Of a DNA stretch of 12,165 nt, positions 1-9,415 are shown piece after piece. A program made the translations under genes and the position numbers. Origin of the DNA: Gammaproteobacteria bacterium. GTDB lineage: Bacteria > Pseudomonadota > Gammaproteobacteria > Halothiobacillales > Halothiobacillaceae. Positions within the stretch are counted from its first letter, which is position 1. Each line of letters opens with the position of its first letter. The stretch spans positions 1 through 12,165 of the forward strand of contig JARJMX020000195.1 of NCBI GenBank assembly GCA_029335925.2, read 5' to 3'. Under the pieces are notes generated by a model. The model saw only the letters and a program-made list of their open reading frames with translations. It was not told the origin of the DNA and made no database searches.

Positions 1-308
1 GTCCACAACAGCCGGCAGGCCTTCAGCCCGCCGCACTCATCGTAGACAATAAGGTGCATCCCCTCGCGCAGCCCCAGGACACGCATGCGGGCATTGAAGT
101 GCTCGGCGGTGGGCAACAGGCCCAAGGTGGGGGGGGAATCGGCGGTGATGTCGGTGAAGTTCAGGTGGATGGCGCCCGGCAGGTGGCCGCAGCGGTACTG
201 CTCGAGTGCGCTCATGTCCACCAGCAGGATGTCGTCCCGGCCGAGAAGGGCGTTCAGTTCATGAGCCTCGATCAGTAAGGGAGGGGGCTCGGCGCGCGGA
301 GCGGTCAT
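1..308 (-). CDS. Rhodanese-type sulfurtransferase, N-terminal part (runs off the left edge)
   Basis: Reading leftwards, about 102 codons are visible before the window ends, so the C-terminus is missing. The protein begins MTAPRAEPPPLLIEAHEL and has the rhodanese pattern: an LLVDMS strand, then an EQYRCGHLPGAIHLNF turn (compare the family signature 'Y..GHIPGA'), then LIVYDECGGLKACRLLW. This matches the first, non-catalytic domain of tandem-domain thiosulfate/3-mercaptopyruvate sulfurtransferases, where the catalytic cysteine sits in the second domain, here outside the window. Such enzymes move sulfane sulfur to cyanide, thiols or acceptor proteins in the cytoplasm or periplasm. I see no signal peptide. 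The ATG at 308 is chosen because AAGGA lies 8 bases upstream. An in-frame ATG at 338 would add 10 residues but has no ribosome site and sits about at the predicted transcription start. A C8 run in the coding strand (129-136) is in frame. A single-domain rhodanese remains possible. Confidence 0.85.
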   Translation of the reverse strand, partial: MTAPRAEPPPLLIEAHELNALLGRDDILLVDMSALEQYRCGHLPGAIHLNFTDITADSPPTLGLLPTAEHFNARMRVLGLREGMHLIVYDECGGLKACRLLW

Positions 309-345
309 GGGCAGGATCCTTCGATGGCTTTTGGACATGAAGGCA

Positions 346-374
346 AGGTTAGCAGGGCCGTCCCGTGGTCCCAA
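346..374 (-). promoter_or_regulatory. Predicted sigma-70 promoter of the rhodanese gene
   Basis: On the minus strand a -35-like TTGGGA (374-369) is followed by exactly 17 bases and then the -10-like TAACCT (351-346). TG lies one base before the -10, forming an extended -10. Transcription would start near 339, leaving about a 30-base leader to the ATG at 308. This is a pattern match only. Confidence 0.5.
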
Positions 375-411
375 TCCTTCGCTTGGCCTCCGGGCGCTGC
401 GGGGCACATCC

Positions 412-1251
<840 letters not shown>

Positions 1252-1275
1252 CTCTGAGGTGGGGTATTCATTGTG

Positions 1276-1303
1276 TTCATCATCCATTCACATGGACGAT
1301 GAA
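1276..1303. repeat. 28-base inverted repeat overlapping the carA -35 element
   Basis: The arms TTCATCATCCAT (1276-1287) and ATGGACGATGAA (1292-1303) are complementary at 11 of 12 positions around a 4-base centre (TCAC). The right arm contains the predicted carA -35 (1293-1298). It could be an operator for a dimeric regulator, or a hairpin at the 3' end of the dapB transcript. It has no following T-tract, which argues against an intrinsic terminator. TTCA(T) units at 1267, 1276 and 1287 are also present, but they do not form a clear ARG box. Confidence 0.6.
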
Positions 1304-1321
1304 AGGCCCGTCTGCTATAGT
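1293..1321 (+). promoter_or_regulatory. Predicted sigma-70 promoter of carA-carB-greA
   Basis: The -35-like TGGACG (1293-1298), a 17-base spacer and the -10 TATAGT (1316-1321) are preceded by TG at 1313-1314, so this is also an extended -10. It is the best promoter match in the window. The predicted start lies at about 1327-1329 within AAAAATTTT, giving a carA leader of roughly 67 bases that contains the hairpin at 1343-1376. Confidence 0.65.
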
Positions 1322-1342
1322 TTCAAAAATTTTCAGTGACTG

Positions 1343-1380
1343 ACGGGATGGTCCGCGAACTTGCGAATCGTCCCGTTTTT
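1343..1380 (+). terminator. Intrinsic terminator-like hairpin in the carA leader (candidate attenuator)
   Basis: The outer stem pairs 1343-1352 (ACGGGATGGT) with 1367-1376 (ATCGTCCCGT) over 10 pairs, two of them G-T wobbles. After one A-C mismatch it continues with three more pairs (1354-1356 with 1363-1365) around a 6-base loop. Five T (1376-1380) follow at once, and the carA ATG comes 14 bases later. It lies downstream of the predicted carA promoter, so it is better explained as a conditional attenuator for carA than as a plain terminator of dapB. Read-through transcripts from dapB would also meet it. Confidence 0.65.
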
Positions 1381-1394
1381 GTGTGTGCAGAGCC

Positions 1395-2540
1395 ATGTTT
1401 GAAAAGATCCCCGCCTTGCTTGCGCTCGAAGATGGCACCGTATTCCACGGCTATTCCGTGGGCGCCGACGGTCAGTCCGTAGGCGAGGTGGTGTTCAATA
1501 CCGCCATGACGGGCTATCAGGAGATCCTCACCGATCCTTCCTACAGTCGGCAGATGGTGACCCTGACCTATCCCCACATCGGCAATGTTGGGGTCAATCC
1601 GGAGGATGAAGAGGATCCTCGGGTCCATGCAGCGGGGCTGATCGTTCGTGACATACCGCGCCTGCATAGTAACTGGCGTGCGACAGAGAGCCTGCCAGAC
1701 TACCTCAAACGCCATGGCGTGGTCGGCATCGCCGGCATCGACACTCGCAAGCTGACCCGCATCCTGCGTGAGAAGGGCGCCCAGAACGGCTGCCTGATGG
1801 CGGGGGAGGGCATGGATGCGGCCCAGGCCATCGAGGCCGCGCGCAGCTTTCCGGGGCTGAACGGCATGGACCTCGCTAAGGTGGTCTCCACCAAGGAGAC
1901 TTACGTCTGGTCTGAGCCGAGTTGGGATGCCAAGACCTTAAGCCAGCCGTGTCCGAAAGATGAGCTGAAGTACAACGTGGTTGCCTACGATTTTGGGGTG
2001 AAGCGCAATATCCTGCGCATGCTGGTCGATCGCGGCTGCCGCGTCACCGTAGTGCCTGCCCAGACCCCTGCCTCCGATGTGTTAGCGATGAGGCCAGACG
2101 GCGTGTTCCTCTCCAACGGCCCCGGCGACCCCGCGGCCTGCGATTACGCCATCTATGCGACCCGCGAGTTCCTGCATGCCGAGATCCCGCTGTTCGGCAT
2201 CTGCCTCGGTCATCAGATTCTTGGACTGGCCTGCAACGCCAAGACCGTGAAGATGAAGTTTGGTCATCATGGCGCCAACCATCCGGTGCAAAATCTGGAA
2301 ACTGGACGGGTCATGATCTCCAGCCAGAACCACGGTTTTGCCGTGGACGAGGCCAGCTTGCCGCCGAATGTGAAGGCAACGCACAAATCACTGTTCGATG
2401 GCTCGCTGCAGGGTATTCGTGTGAGCGACAAGCCGGCCTACAGCTTCCAGGGTCACCCAGAAGCCAGCCCGGGGCCACACGATGCGGCCTCCGTGTTCGA
2501 GCCCTTCATCGAGGAGATGCGCAAGCGCAAGCACCGTTGA
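1395..2540 (+). CDS. carA: Carbamoyl-phosphate synthase, small (glutaminase) subunit
   Basis: CarA hydrolyses glutamine and channels ammonia to CarB for carbamoyl phosphate, the shared precursor of arginine and pyrimidines. The 381-residue protein matches E. coli CarA (382). The N-terminal CarA-specific domain includes LEDGTVFHG and [16 protein letters not shown]. The C-terminal class I amidotransferase domain starts near residue 193 ([16 protein letters not shown]). It has NGPGDP at 241-246, the nucleophile Cys270 in GICLGHQ, and His354/Glu356 in [11 protein letters not shown], so the catalytic triad is complete. I chose ATG 1395. An in-frame GTG at 1383 would add MCRA but sits just 3 bases after the leader T-tract. 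The ribosome site is weak (CAGAG, about 4 bases upstream), and some carA genes are known for unusual starts. carB follows after 48 bases. Confidence 0.98.
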   Translation: MFEKIPALLALEDGTVFHGYSVGADGQSVGEVVFNTAMTGYQEILTDPSYSRQMVTLTYPHIGNVGVNPEDEEDPRVHAAGLIVRDIPRLHSNWRATESLPDYLKRHGVVGIAGIDTRKLTRILREKGAQNGCLMAGEGMDAAQAIEAARSFPGLNGMDLAKVVSTKETYVWSEPSWDAKTLSQPCPKDELKYNVVAYDFGVKRNILRMLVDRGCRVTVVPAQTPASDVLAMRPDGVFLSNGPGDPAACDYAIYATREFLHAEIPLFGICLGHQILGLACNAKTVKMKFGHHGANHPVQNLETGRVMISSQNHGFAVDEASLPPNVKATHKSLFDGSLQGIRVSDKPAYSFQGHPEASPGPHDAASVFEPFIEEMRKRKHR

Positions 2541-2588
2541 TCCAACGATGCCTATTCCTCGCCTCGACGCCCCAGCAGACAGATTGCC

Positions 2589-5500
2589 ATGCCAAAACGC
2601 ACAGACATTCAGAGCATCCTCATTATTGGCGCGGGCCCGATCATCATCGGTCAGGCCTGCGAATTCGACTACTCCGGTGCCCAGGCCTGCAAGGCCCTGC
2701 GCGAGGAGGGCTATCGCGTCATCTTGGTTAACTCCAATCCGGCCACCATCATGACCGACCCGGAGATGGCCGATGCGACCTACATCGAGCCCATCCACTG
2801 GGAGATGGTCGCCAAGATCATCGAGAAGGAACGCCCGGATGCCCTGCTGCCGACCATGGGCGGGCAGACGGCGCTCAACTGCGCGCTGGACCTCGAACGC
2901 GAGGGCGTGCTGGCCCAATTTGGCGTGGAGCTGATCGGCGCCACCGCCGATGCCATCGACATGGCCGAGGATCGCGAGCGCTTCCGTGAGGCGATGACTG
3001 AGATCGGTCTTGACACGCCGAAGTCCTTTATCGTTCACAGCCTAGAGGAGGCCCTCCAGGTCCAGCCGCAAATCGGCTACCCGGTCATCATCCGCCCCTC
3101 CTTCACCATGGGTGGCACTGGCGGCGGCATTGCTTACAACCGCGAGGAGTACGAAGAGATCGTCCGCCGCGGTTTGGATCTCTCCCCGACCCGCGAACTC
3201 CTGGTCGAGGAGTCCGTGCTCGGCTGGAAGGAATACGAGATGGAGGTCGTGCGGGATAAGGCAGACAACGCCATCATCGTCTGCTCGATCGAGAACCTCG
3301 ATCCGATGGGTGTACACACCGGCGATTCCATTACTGTGGCCCCGGCCCAGACCCTGACCGACAAGGAATACCAGATTATGCGCAACGCATCCCTCGCGGT
3401 GCTGCGCAAGATCGGCGTGGAGACCGGCGGCTCCAACGTCCAGTTCGCGATCAATCCGGCCAATGGGCGCATGATCGTGATCGAGATGAACCCGCGCGTG
3501 TCGCGTTCCTCCGCCCTGGCCTCCAAGGCCACCGGTTTCCCCATCGCCAAGGTCGCGGCCAAGCTCGCTGTGGGCTTTACCCTAGACGAACTGAAAAACG
3601 ACATCACCGGTGGTGCTACCCCGGCCTCGTTTGAGCCGTCCATCGATTACGTGGTCACCAAGGTGCCGCGTTTCACCTTCGAGAAGTTCCCACAGGCCAA
3701 CAATCGCCGTACCACCCAGATGAAGTCGGTGGGCGAGGTGATGGCGATCGGCCGCACCTTCCAGGAATCCTTGCAGAAGGCGCTGCGCAGCCTTGAGACC
3801 GGTATGGATGGCCTCAATGAGATCGTCGATGCTACCCTGCCGACGGAGGAGCTGCGCGCTAAGCTGATTCAGGAGATGCGTATGCCCGGCGCGGACCGCC
3901 TGTTGTACGTGGCGGATGCCTTCCGTCATGGCTTCACCCGGGAAGAGATCCACGAACATTCGCGCATCGACCCGTGGTTCCTGATGCAGATCGAGGAGAT
4001 TGTGCGCACGGAGAATGCCCTCAAGGGTCGCGATCTCGACAGCCTTTCCGCGGAGGAGATGCGCGAACTCAAGCGTATGGGCTTCTCCGACCGGCGTCTG
4101 GCGCACCTTCTGAACGATACCGAGACGTGTGTTCGCACCCGCCGCCACGCCCTGGGCGTGCGCCCGGTCTACAAGCGCGTGGATACCTGCGCGGGCGAAT
4201 TCGCCACCCAGACCGCTTACATGTATTCCACCTATGAGGAGGAGTGCGAGGCCCGTCCGACCAGTCGCGACAAGATCATCGTGCTCGGCGGCGGCCCGAA
4301 CCGCATCGGTCAGGGCATCGAGTTCGACTACTGCTGTGTCCATGCCGCTTATGCCATGCGTGAGGAGGGCTATGAGACCATCATGGTCAACTGCAACCCG
4401 GAGACCGTATCGACCGACTACGACACCTCCGACCGCCTGTATTTTGAGCCCTTGACCTTAGAAGATGTGCTCGAAATCATCGAGCTGGAGAAGCCGAAAG
4501 GCGTCATTGTGCAGTACGGTGGTCAGACCCCGCTCAAGCTCGCCCGCGAACTGGAGAAGGCCGGTGCGCCGATCATAGGCACCACCCCGGACTCCATCGA
4601 CCTCGCTGAGGACCGCGAACGCTTCCAGCGACTGATCAGCGACCTTGGCCTGCGTCAGCCGCCGAACCGCACCGCACGTTCGGTCGAGGAGGCCGTGCAT
4701 CTGGCCGCCGAGATCGGTTACCCGCTGGTCGTGCGTCCGTCCTACGTGCTCGGTGGACGGGCGATGGAGATCGTGCACGGCGAGGACGACCTGCGCCGCT
4801 ACATGCGCGAAGCGGTCAAGGTTTCCAACGATTCCCCGGTGTTACTTGACCGCTTCCTCGACGACGCCATCGAGTTGGACGTGGACGCCGTCTGTGACGG
4901 CCAGGATGTGCTGATCGGCGGCATTATGGAGCATATCGAACAGGCTGGCGTGCACTCTGGCGATTCGGCTTGTTCGCTGCCTCCATACAGCATCTCTGCC
5001 GCCATCCAGGATGAACTGCGTGAGCAGATCCGCAAGATGGCCAAGGGCTTGGGGGTGGTCGGGCTGATGAATGCCCAGTTCGCGGTTAAGGGCGAGGACA
5101 TCTACGTGCTGGAGGTTAACCCGCGGGCATCCCGTACTGTACCGTTCGTTTCCAAGGCCATCGGCCGTCCGCTGGCGAAGATTGCCGCGCGCTGCATGGT
5201 GGGCAAGACCCTCCGGCAGCAGGGGATGCTTGATGAGGTGGTGCCGAACTTTTATTCGGTCAAGGAGGCGGTGTTCCCGTTTATTAAGTTCGCAGGGGTG
5301 GATCCCATCCTCGGCCCCGAGATGAAGTCCACCGGCGAGGTGATGGGTGTCGGCAAGACCTTCGGCGAGGCCTTTGCCAAGGCCCAGGCCGGTGCCGGGA
5401 CTCATCTGCCAACCGGCGGCCGCGCCTTCATCAGCGTGCGCAAGGAAGATCGTGCGGCGGCGATCGGTGTGGCGCGTGATCTGATTGCCCATGGCTTCAC

Positions 5501-5822
5501 CATCGTCGCCACTCGTGGCACCGCTGCGAGCCTTGAAGAAGCGGGGGTGCCGTGTACTGTGGTCAATAAGGTCATCGAGGGACGACCGCACATTGTCGAT
5601 ATGATCAAGAACGATGAGATCGACCTGATCGTCAACACCACCTCCGGTAGCCGCCAGGCCCTAGCCGACTCGTTCTCGATCCGGCGCGAGGCGTTGCACC
5701 ACAAGGTGGCCTACTTCACGACCATTGCCGGTGCCCGCGCCACCTGCCAGGCGCTCAAACACCTGGCCGAAGAAATTCATGTCAACCGTCTGCAGGATTT
5801 GCACGCAGGATTAAACGCATGA
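2589..5822 (+). CDS. carB: Carbamoyl-phosphate synthase, large subunit
   Basis: CarB makes carbamoyl phosphate from bicarbonate, ammonia (from CarA) and two ATP. It has 1077 residues (E. coli 1073) and the usual four parts. An ATP-grasp carboxyphosphate half begins with [20 protein letters not shown]. The oligomerisation region covers about 405-555. The second ATP-grasp half begins near 558 with the duplicated motif [19 protein letters not shown]. The C-terminal allosteric MGS-like domain runs from about 940. In that domain the positions matching E. coli Ser948, Thr974, Thr977 and Lys993 are kept (Ser949, Thr975, Thr978, Lys994), while the Lys954 equivalent is Arg955. Regulation by UMP/ornithine is therefore likely but not proven. 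ATG 2589 gives MPKRTDI, the conserved family start, though its ribosome site is weak. The stop overlaps greA as ATGA. Confidence 0.98.
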   Translation: MPKRTDIQSILIIGAGPIIIGQACEFDYSGAQACKALREEGYRVILVNSNPATIMTDPEMADATYIEPIHWEMVAKIIEKERPDALLPTMGGQTALNCALDLEREGVLAQFGVELIGATADAIDMAEDRERFREAMTEIGLDTPKSFIVHSLEEALQVQPQIGYPVIIRPSFTMGGTGGGIAYNREEYEEIVRRGLDLSPTRELLVEESVLGWKEYEMEVVRDKADNAIIVCSIENLDPMGVHTGDSITVAPAQTLTDKEYQIMRNASLAVLRKIGVETGGSNVQFAINPANGRMIVIEMNPRVSRSSALASKATGFPIAKVAAKLAVGFTLDELKNDITGGATPASFEPSIDYVVTKVPRFTFEKFPQANNRRTTQMKSVGEVMAIGRTFQESLQKALRSLETGMDGLNEIVDATLPTEELRAKLIQEMRMPGADRLLYVADAFRHGFTREEIHEHSRIDPWFLMQIEEIVRTENALKGRDLDSLSAEEMRELKRMGFSDRRLAHLLNDTETCVRTRRHALGVRPVYKRVDTCAGEFATQTAYMYSTYEEECEARPTSRDKIIVLGGGPNRIGQGIEFDYCCVHAAYAMREEGYETIMVNCNPETVSTDYDTSDRLYFEPLTLEDVLEIIELEKPKGVIVQYGGQTPLKLARELEKAGAPIIGTTPDSIDLAEDRERFQRLISDLGLRQPPNRTARSVEEAVHLAAEIGYPLVVRPSYVLGGRAMEIVHGEDDLRRYMREAVKVSNDSPVLLDRFLDDAIELDVDAVCDGQDVLIGGIMEHIEQAGVHSGDSACSLPPYSISAAIQDELREQIRKMAKGLGVVGLMNAQFAVKGEDIYVLEVNPRASRTVPFVSKAIGRPLAKIAARCMVGKTLRQQGMLDEVVPNFYSVKEAVFPFIKFAGVDPILGPEMKSTGEVMGVGKTFGEAFAKAQAGAGTHLPTGGRAFISVRKEDRAAAIGVARDLIAHGFTIVATRGTAASLEEAGVPCTVVNKVIEGRPHIVDMIKNDEIDLIVNTTSGSRQALADSFSIRREALHHKVAYFTTIAGARATCQALKHLAEEIHVNRLQDLHAGLNA

Positions 5823-6295
5823 ACCGCATTCCGATGACCGCCCAGGGGGCGGCCAAGCTCGAAGAAGAACTCAAGCATCTGCGCAGCGTCGAGCGCCCGC
5901 GCATCATTCAGGCGATTGCCGCGGCGCGCGAATTGGGCGATCTCAAAGAGAACGCCGAATATCACGCCGCACGCGAGGAGCAGGGGTTCATCGAAGGGCG
6001 TATCAAGGAGATCGAACATAAGCTCTCCATGGCCCAGGTGATCGACGTGACCAAGCTGCCGAATACCGGCAAGGTCATCTTCGGCTGCACTGTGGTCGTG
6101 CTCGAGCAGGAGAGTGGCGAGGAGATCACCTACAAGCTCGTCGGCGACGATGAGGCCGATATCAAGCAGAACCTGATCTCCGTGCACTCACCCATCGCCC
6201 GCGCCCTGATCGGCAAGCATATCGGGGACACCGTGGTGCTCCAGGCCCCGGCGGGCGAGCGTACTTATGAAATCCTCGAAGTCCATCACATCTGA
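5819..6295 (+). CDS. greA: Transcription elongation factor GreA
   Basis: GreA enters the secondary channel of RNA polymerase and stimulates cleavage of backtracked RNA. At 158 residues the protein is exactly the E. coli length. It begins with [15 protein letters not shown] and forms the N-terminal coiled-coil (about 1-75), whose tip carries Asp41 and Glu44 in [19 protein letters not shown], the residues that coordinate catalytic Mg2+. The C-terminal FKBP-like domain includes VGDDEAD and [14 protein letters not shown]. Its ATG overlaps the carB stop (ATGA), and AGGA at 5807-5810 inside carB gives 8-base spacing, so translation is likely coupled to carB. carAB-greA adjacency is common in gammaproteobacteria. 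Confidence 0.98.
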   Translation: MNRIPMTAQGAAKLEEELKHLRSVERPRIIQAIAAARELGDLKENAEYHAAREEQGFIEGRIKEIEHKLSMAQVIDVTKLPNTGKVIFGCTVVVLEQESGEEITYKLVGDDEADIKQNLISVHSPIARALIGKHIGDTVVLQAPAGERTYEILEVHHI

Positions 6296-6302
6296 TTGCT
6301 GA

Positions 6303-6363
6303 TGTAGGAACGACGCGCTTTGCCGCGGTTTCCGCTTTTCGCGGCGAGGGCGCCGCTCCTATA
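6303..6363. repeat. REP-like palindromic element between greA and serS
   Basis: The left half starts TGTAGGAACGACGCG and the reverse complement of the right half starts TATAGGAGCGGCGCC, so the element is an imperfect inverted pair. The core arms GCCGCG (6322-6327) and CGCGGC (6340-6345) enclose a 12-base loop. The GTAGGA head followed by a GC-rich imperfect palindrome is the layout of REP sequences in Pseudomonas, Xanthomonas and relatives, which are mobilised by RAYT transposases. No T-tract follows, so intrinsic termination is unlikely. It may protect or process the 3' end of the greA transcript. Only one copy is seen in this window. Confidence 0.6.
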
Positions 6364-6364
6364 A

Positions 6365-7654
<1,290 letters not shown>

Positions 7655-7658
7655 GCGC

Positions 7659-7970
7659 GTGCTGTTGCCATTCATGCACCCCGCCAGCCTGCCGCAGGAT
7701 TCAAGCTTTTCGCCGTCCGAGGACCTCGCGGCTGATCTGCGCGCCCTCCTGCACGATGCCCTGCAACTCGGTGAGGAAGCCTTCGCGTTCACCGCCGATA
7801 CCCCACTACTCGGCGTCCTACCGCAGCTCGACTCGATGGGCGTGCTCGCCGTGCTGACCGCGCTCGAACAGCGCTTGGGCCTCACCCTCCATGACGATGA
7901 GATCGATGCTAGTCTGTTCGAGACTTTTGGCGCGCTGCTTGAATTTGTCCGCCAGCGTTTGCATCACTGA
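7659..7970 (+). CDS. Acyl carrier protein (candidate partner of the ligase/decarboxylase pair)
   Basis: This small acidic helical protein of 103 residues carries LPQLDSMGVLAVLTALE. Asp58-Ser59-Met60 corresponds to the DSL/DSM phosphopantetheine attachment site, with Ser59 the likely modified residue. The following helix and the LTLHDDEIDASLFETFGALLEFV segment fit the carrier-protein four-helix fold. It is too divergent from fatty-acid AcpP to be that protein and has about 20 extra N-terminal residues. Free-standing carriers of this kind accompany the AMP ligase and PLP decarboxylase of exosortase-A loci, and those two genes lie just downstream on the other strand. Pairing is therefore inferred from context. 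GTG 7659 uses AGGA at 7645-7648 (10-base spacing). ATG 7674 would give 98 residues but lacks a ribosome site. It probably shares the serS transcript, being only 4 bases behind it. Confidence 0.85.
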   Translation: MLLPFMHPASLPQDSSFSPSEDLAADLRALLHDALQLGEEAFAFTADTPLLGVLPQLDSMGVLAVLTALEQRLGLTLHDDEIDASLFETFGALLEFVRQRLHH

Positions 7971-7972
7971 CG

Positions 7973-7993
7973 GCCGTTGAAAGTTTCAACGGC
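7973..7993. repeat. Perfect 21-base palindrome just after the carrier protein gene
   Basis: The arms GCCGTTGAAA (7973-7982) and TTTCAACGGC (7984-7993) are exact complements around a single G. As RNA this would form a 7-bp stem with a 7-base loop. It starts 2 bases after the acyl carrier protein stop. There is no T-tract after it on either strand, so an intrinsic terminator is possible but weak. An mRNA 3'-end stabiliser or a protein-binding site is equally possible. Confidence 0.6.
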
Positions 7994-8096
7994 TAACCTG
8001 CCGCATCGTTGCGTATCTCCGCGATTAAGTCATTTCAGCCCCAGGCACATCGCCGCTGTTCGTCGGCCTCTGGAGGTATGACTGGTGCTGGACATG

Positions 8097-8120
8097 GCCC
8101 TCGGCCTGGTAAACGAGGGC
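8097..8120. repeat. Hairpin in the convergent gap between carrier protein and decarboxylase
   Basis: GCCCTCG (8097-8103) pairs perfectly with CGAGGGC (8114-8120) around a 10-base loop, followed by TTATAAG on the plus strand. It lies between two convergent genes, where a bidirectional terminator would be useful, but the T-richness is poor. Apart from this and the palindrome at 7973, I see no gene in 7971-8176. Confidence 0.4.
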
Positions 8121-8176
8121 TTATAAGGTGGAGGTGGGGAGTTCTGCGGACGCAAAGCTGACCCCGCGCAATCTCC

Positions 8177-9415
8177 TTATTCATGCCCACCGTCGATCAG
8201 CACCTCGGACGGCAGGGGATGGCCAAGAAAGTGCACCGGGCTGGCCGTGAGACCATAGGCGCCGGACTGGGTGACGGCGATTAGGTCACCGATCTCGGCG
8301 CGGGGCAGGGCAACCTTGTGGCCAAGCACGTCCAGCGGGGTGCACAGGGGGCCGTGAATATTGACAATCTCTTCGGCTGGCTTCCCCACCCGGTGGGCGA
8401 GGTAGACCGGATAGTTCTTGCGGATGACCTGGCCGAGGTTGCCGGACAGGGCCAGGTGGTGGTGCATGCCGCCATCGGTGATGAGGAAGGTTTCTCCGCG
8501 GGAAACCTTGCGGTCGACGATGCGGGTGACATACACGCCGGCCTCACCGACCAGAAAGCGCCCCAGTTCGAGCACAAGATGAGCGTCACCCAGCCAGCCT
8601 CGGTGAGTTTCGAGAAGGTGATGAAGTTGATCCCCCATGGGTTTGATATTCAGGCGGTTTTCGCCAGGAAAATAGGGGATGCCCAGGCCGCCACCGATAT
8701 TGATCTTCCGCAGCGGCAGACCGGCCCCCTCCAGCAGCATGCGGGCCAGGTTCAAGGCACCGGACTGGGCCTGGATGATCGCCTCCATGCTCAAGCTCTG
8801 TGAGCCCGTGAAGATGTGCAGCCCTTGAAAATCAATATCTAATGCATTGATTTCACGAATGATGGCTGGTGCCTGCTCGGCATCGATGCCGAAGGGCTTG
8901 GCGCCGCCGCCCATGCGCATGCCGGAGCCTTTCAGTTCGAAATCCGGGTTAATGCGTAGGGCTACGCGAGGCCGAATGCCGAGCATCTCACCCAGGCGGG
9001 CCAAGCGTTCCAGCTCGCCGGCCGATTCGACATTGATGGTGATGTTCGCTTGAAGAGCCGCCATGAGCTCCGCATCGCGCTTGCCGGGCCCGGCAAAGCT
9101 GATCGTCTCGGGGCTGAAGCCCGCTTCAAGTGCTTTCTCAAGTTCCCCGGCCGAGGCCACGTCGCAGCCGTCCACCCGCCCGGCCATGTAGCTCAGGAGG
9201 GGAGGGAACGGGTTGGCCTTGACGGCATAGTGGATTTGCACCTGCGAGGGCAGCACATCCCGCAGCTCCTTGATGCGCAGCTCGATCAGGCGGCTGTCAT
9301 AGGCGTAGAAAGGCGTGCCCAGGCGTTCAGCCAGTGCAGTGACCGGTTGTTCTCCGATATAGAGGGTGCCAGCGCGCGTCGCAAACAGCAAAGGGGCGTG
9401 AGGAGGCTGGGTCAT
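8177..9415 (-). CDS. Fold-type III PLP-dependent decarboxylase, exosortase-A-associated type
   Basis: This 412-residue protein belongs to the alanine-racemase-fold decarboxylases (diaminopimelate/ornithine/arginine decarboxylase superfamily). Lys66 in HYAVKAN is the expected PLP Schiff-base lysine. Other family landmarks are HIFTGSQ (200-206), the phosphate-binding GGGLGIPY (241-248), LELGR (282-286, where LysA enzymes have EPGR), GPLCTPLDVL (355-364) with the cross-active-site Cys358 and Asp362, and SGAYG (384-388). The sequence departs from true LysA around the substrate-specificity regions. Together with the adjoining ligase it fits the uncharacterised decarboxylase found next to exosortase A (PEP-CTERM systems; TIGR03099-type from memory). 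The substrate is unknown. Its ATG overlaps the ligase stop (ATGA at 9415-9412), implying translational coupling. A biosynthetic diaminopimelate decarboxylase is the main alternative, and I consider it less likely. Confidence 0.88.
   Translation of the reverse strand: MTQPPHAPLLFATRAGTLYIGEQPVTALAERLGTPFYAYDSRLIELRIKELRDVLPSQVQIHYAVKANPFPPLLSYMAGRVDGCDVASAGELEKALEAGFSPETISFAGPGKRDAELMAALQANITINVESAGELERLARLGEMLGIRPRVALRINPDFELKGSGMRMGGGAKPFGIDAEQAPAIIREINALDIDFQGLHIFTGSQSLSMEAIIQAQSGALNLARMLLEGAGLPLRKINIGGGLGIPYFPGENRLNIKPMGDQLHHLLETHRGWLGDAHLVLELGRFLVGEAGVYVTRIVDRKVSRGETFLITDGGMHHHLALSGNLGQVIRKNYPVYLAHRVGKPAEEIVNIHGPLCTPLDVLGHKVALPRAEIGDLIAVTQSGAYGLTASPVHFLGHPLPSEVLIDGGHE

Noticed and set aside
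1261..1291. ARG box upstream of carA
   Set aside because: ATTCA-like units are present, but no pair with the TGAAT...ATTCA geometry of an ARG box could be found.
1292..1339. 15-codon leader ORF (MDDERPVCYSFKNFQ) upstream of carA
   Set aside because: It has no ribosome site and its start lies upstream of the predicted carA transcription start, overlapping the -35 and -10, so it could only be translated from dapB read-through RNA.
1348..1482. 44-codon ORF starting in the leader hairpin and overlapping the carA start in another frame
   Set aside because: The ATG lies in the stem without a recognisable ribosome site, and the downstream part is simply an out-of-frame reading of conserved carA sequence.
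3582..4343. Long antisense ORFs of about 250 codons over carB (also 4842-5591)
   Set aside because: They lie opposite a fully conserved carB and are expected in GC-rich coding DNA; the translations show no domain pattern.
8078..8161. 27-codon ORF (MTGAGHGPRPGKRG...) in the convergent gap after a GGAGG
   Set aside because: GGAGG is only one base from the ATG, too close to act as a ribosome site, and the product resembles no protein I recognise.
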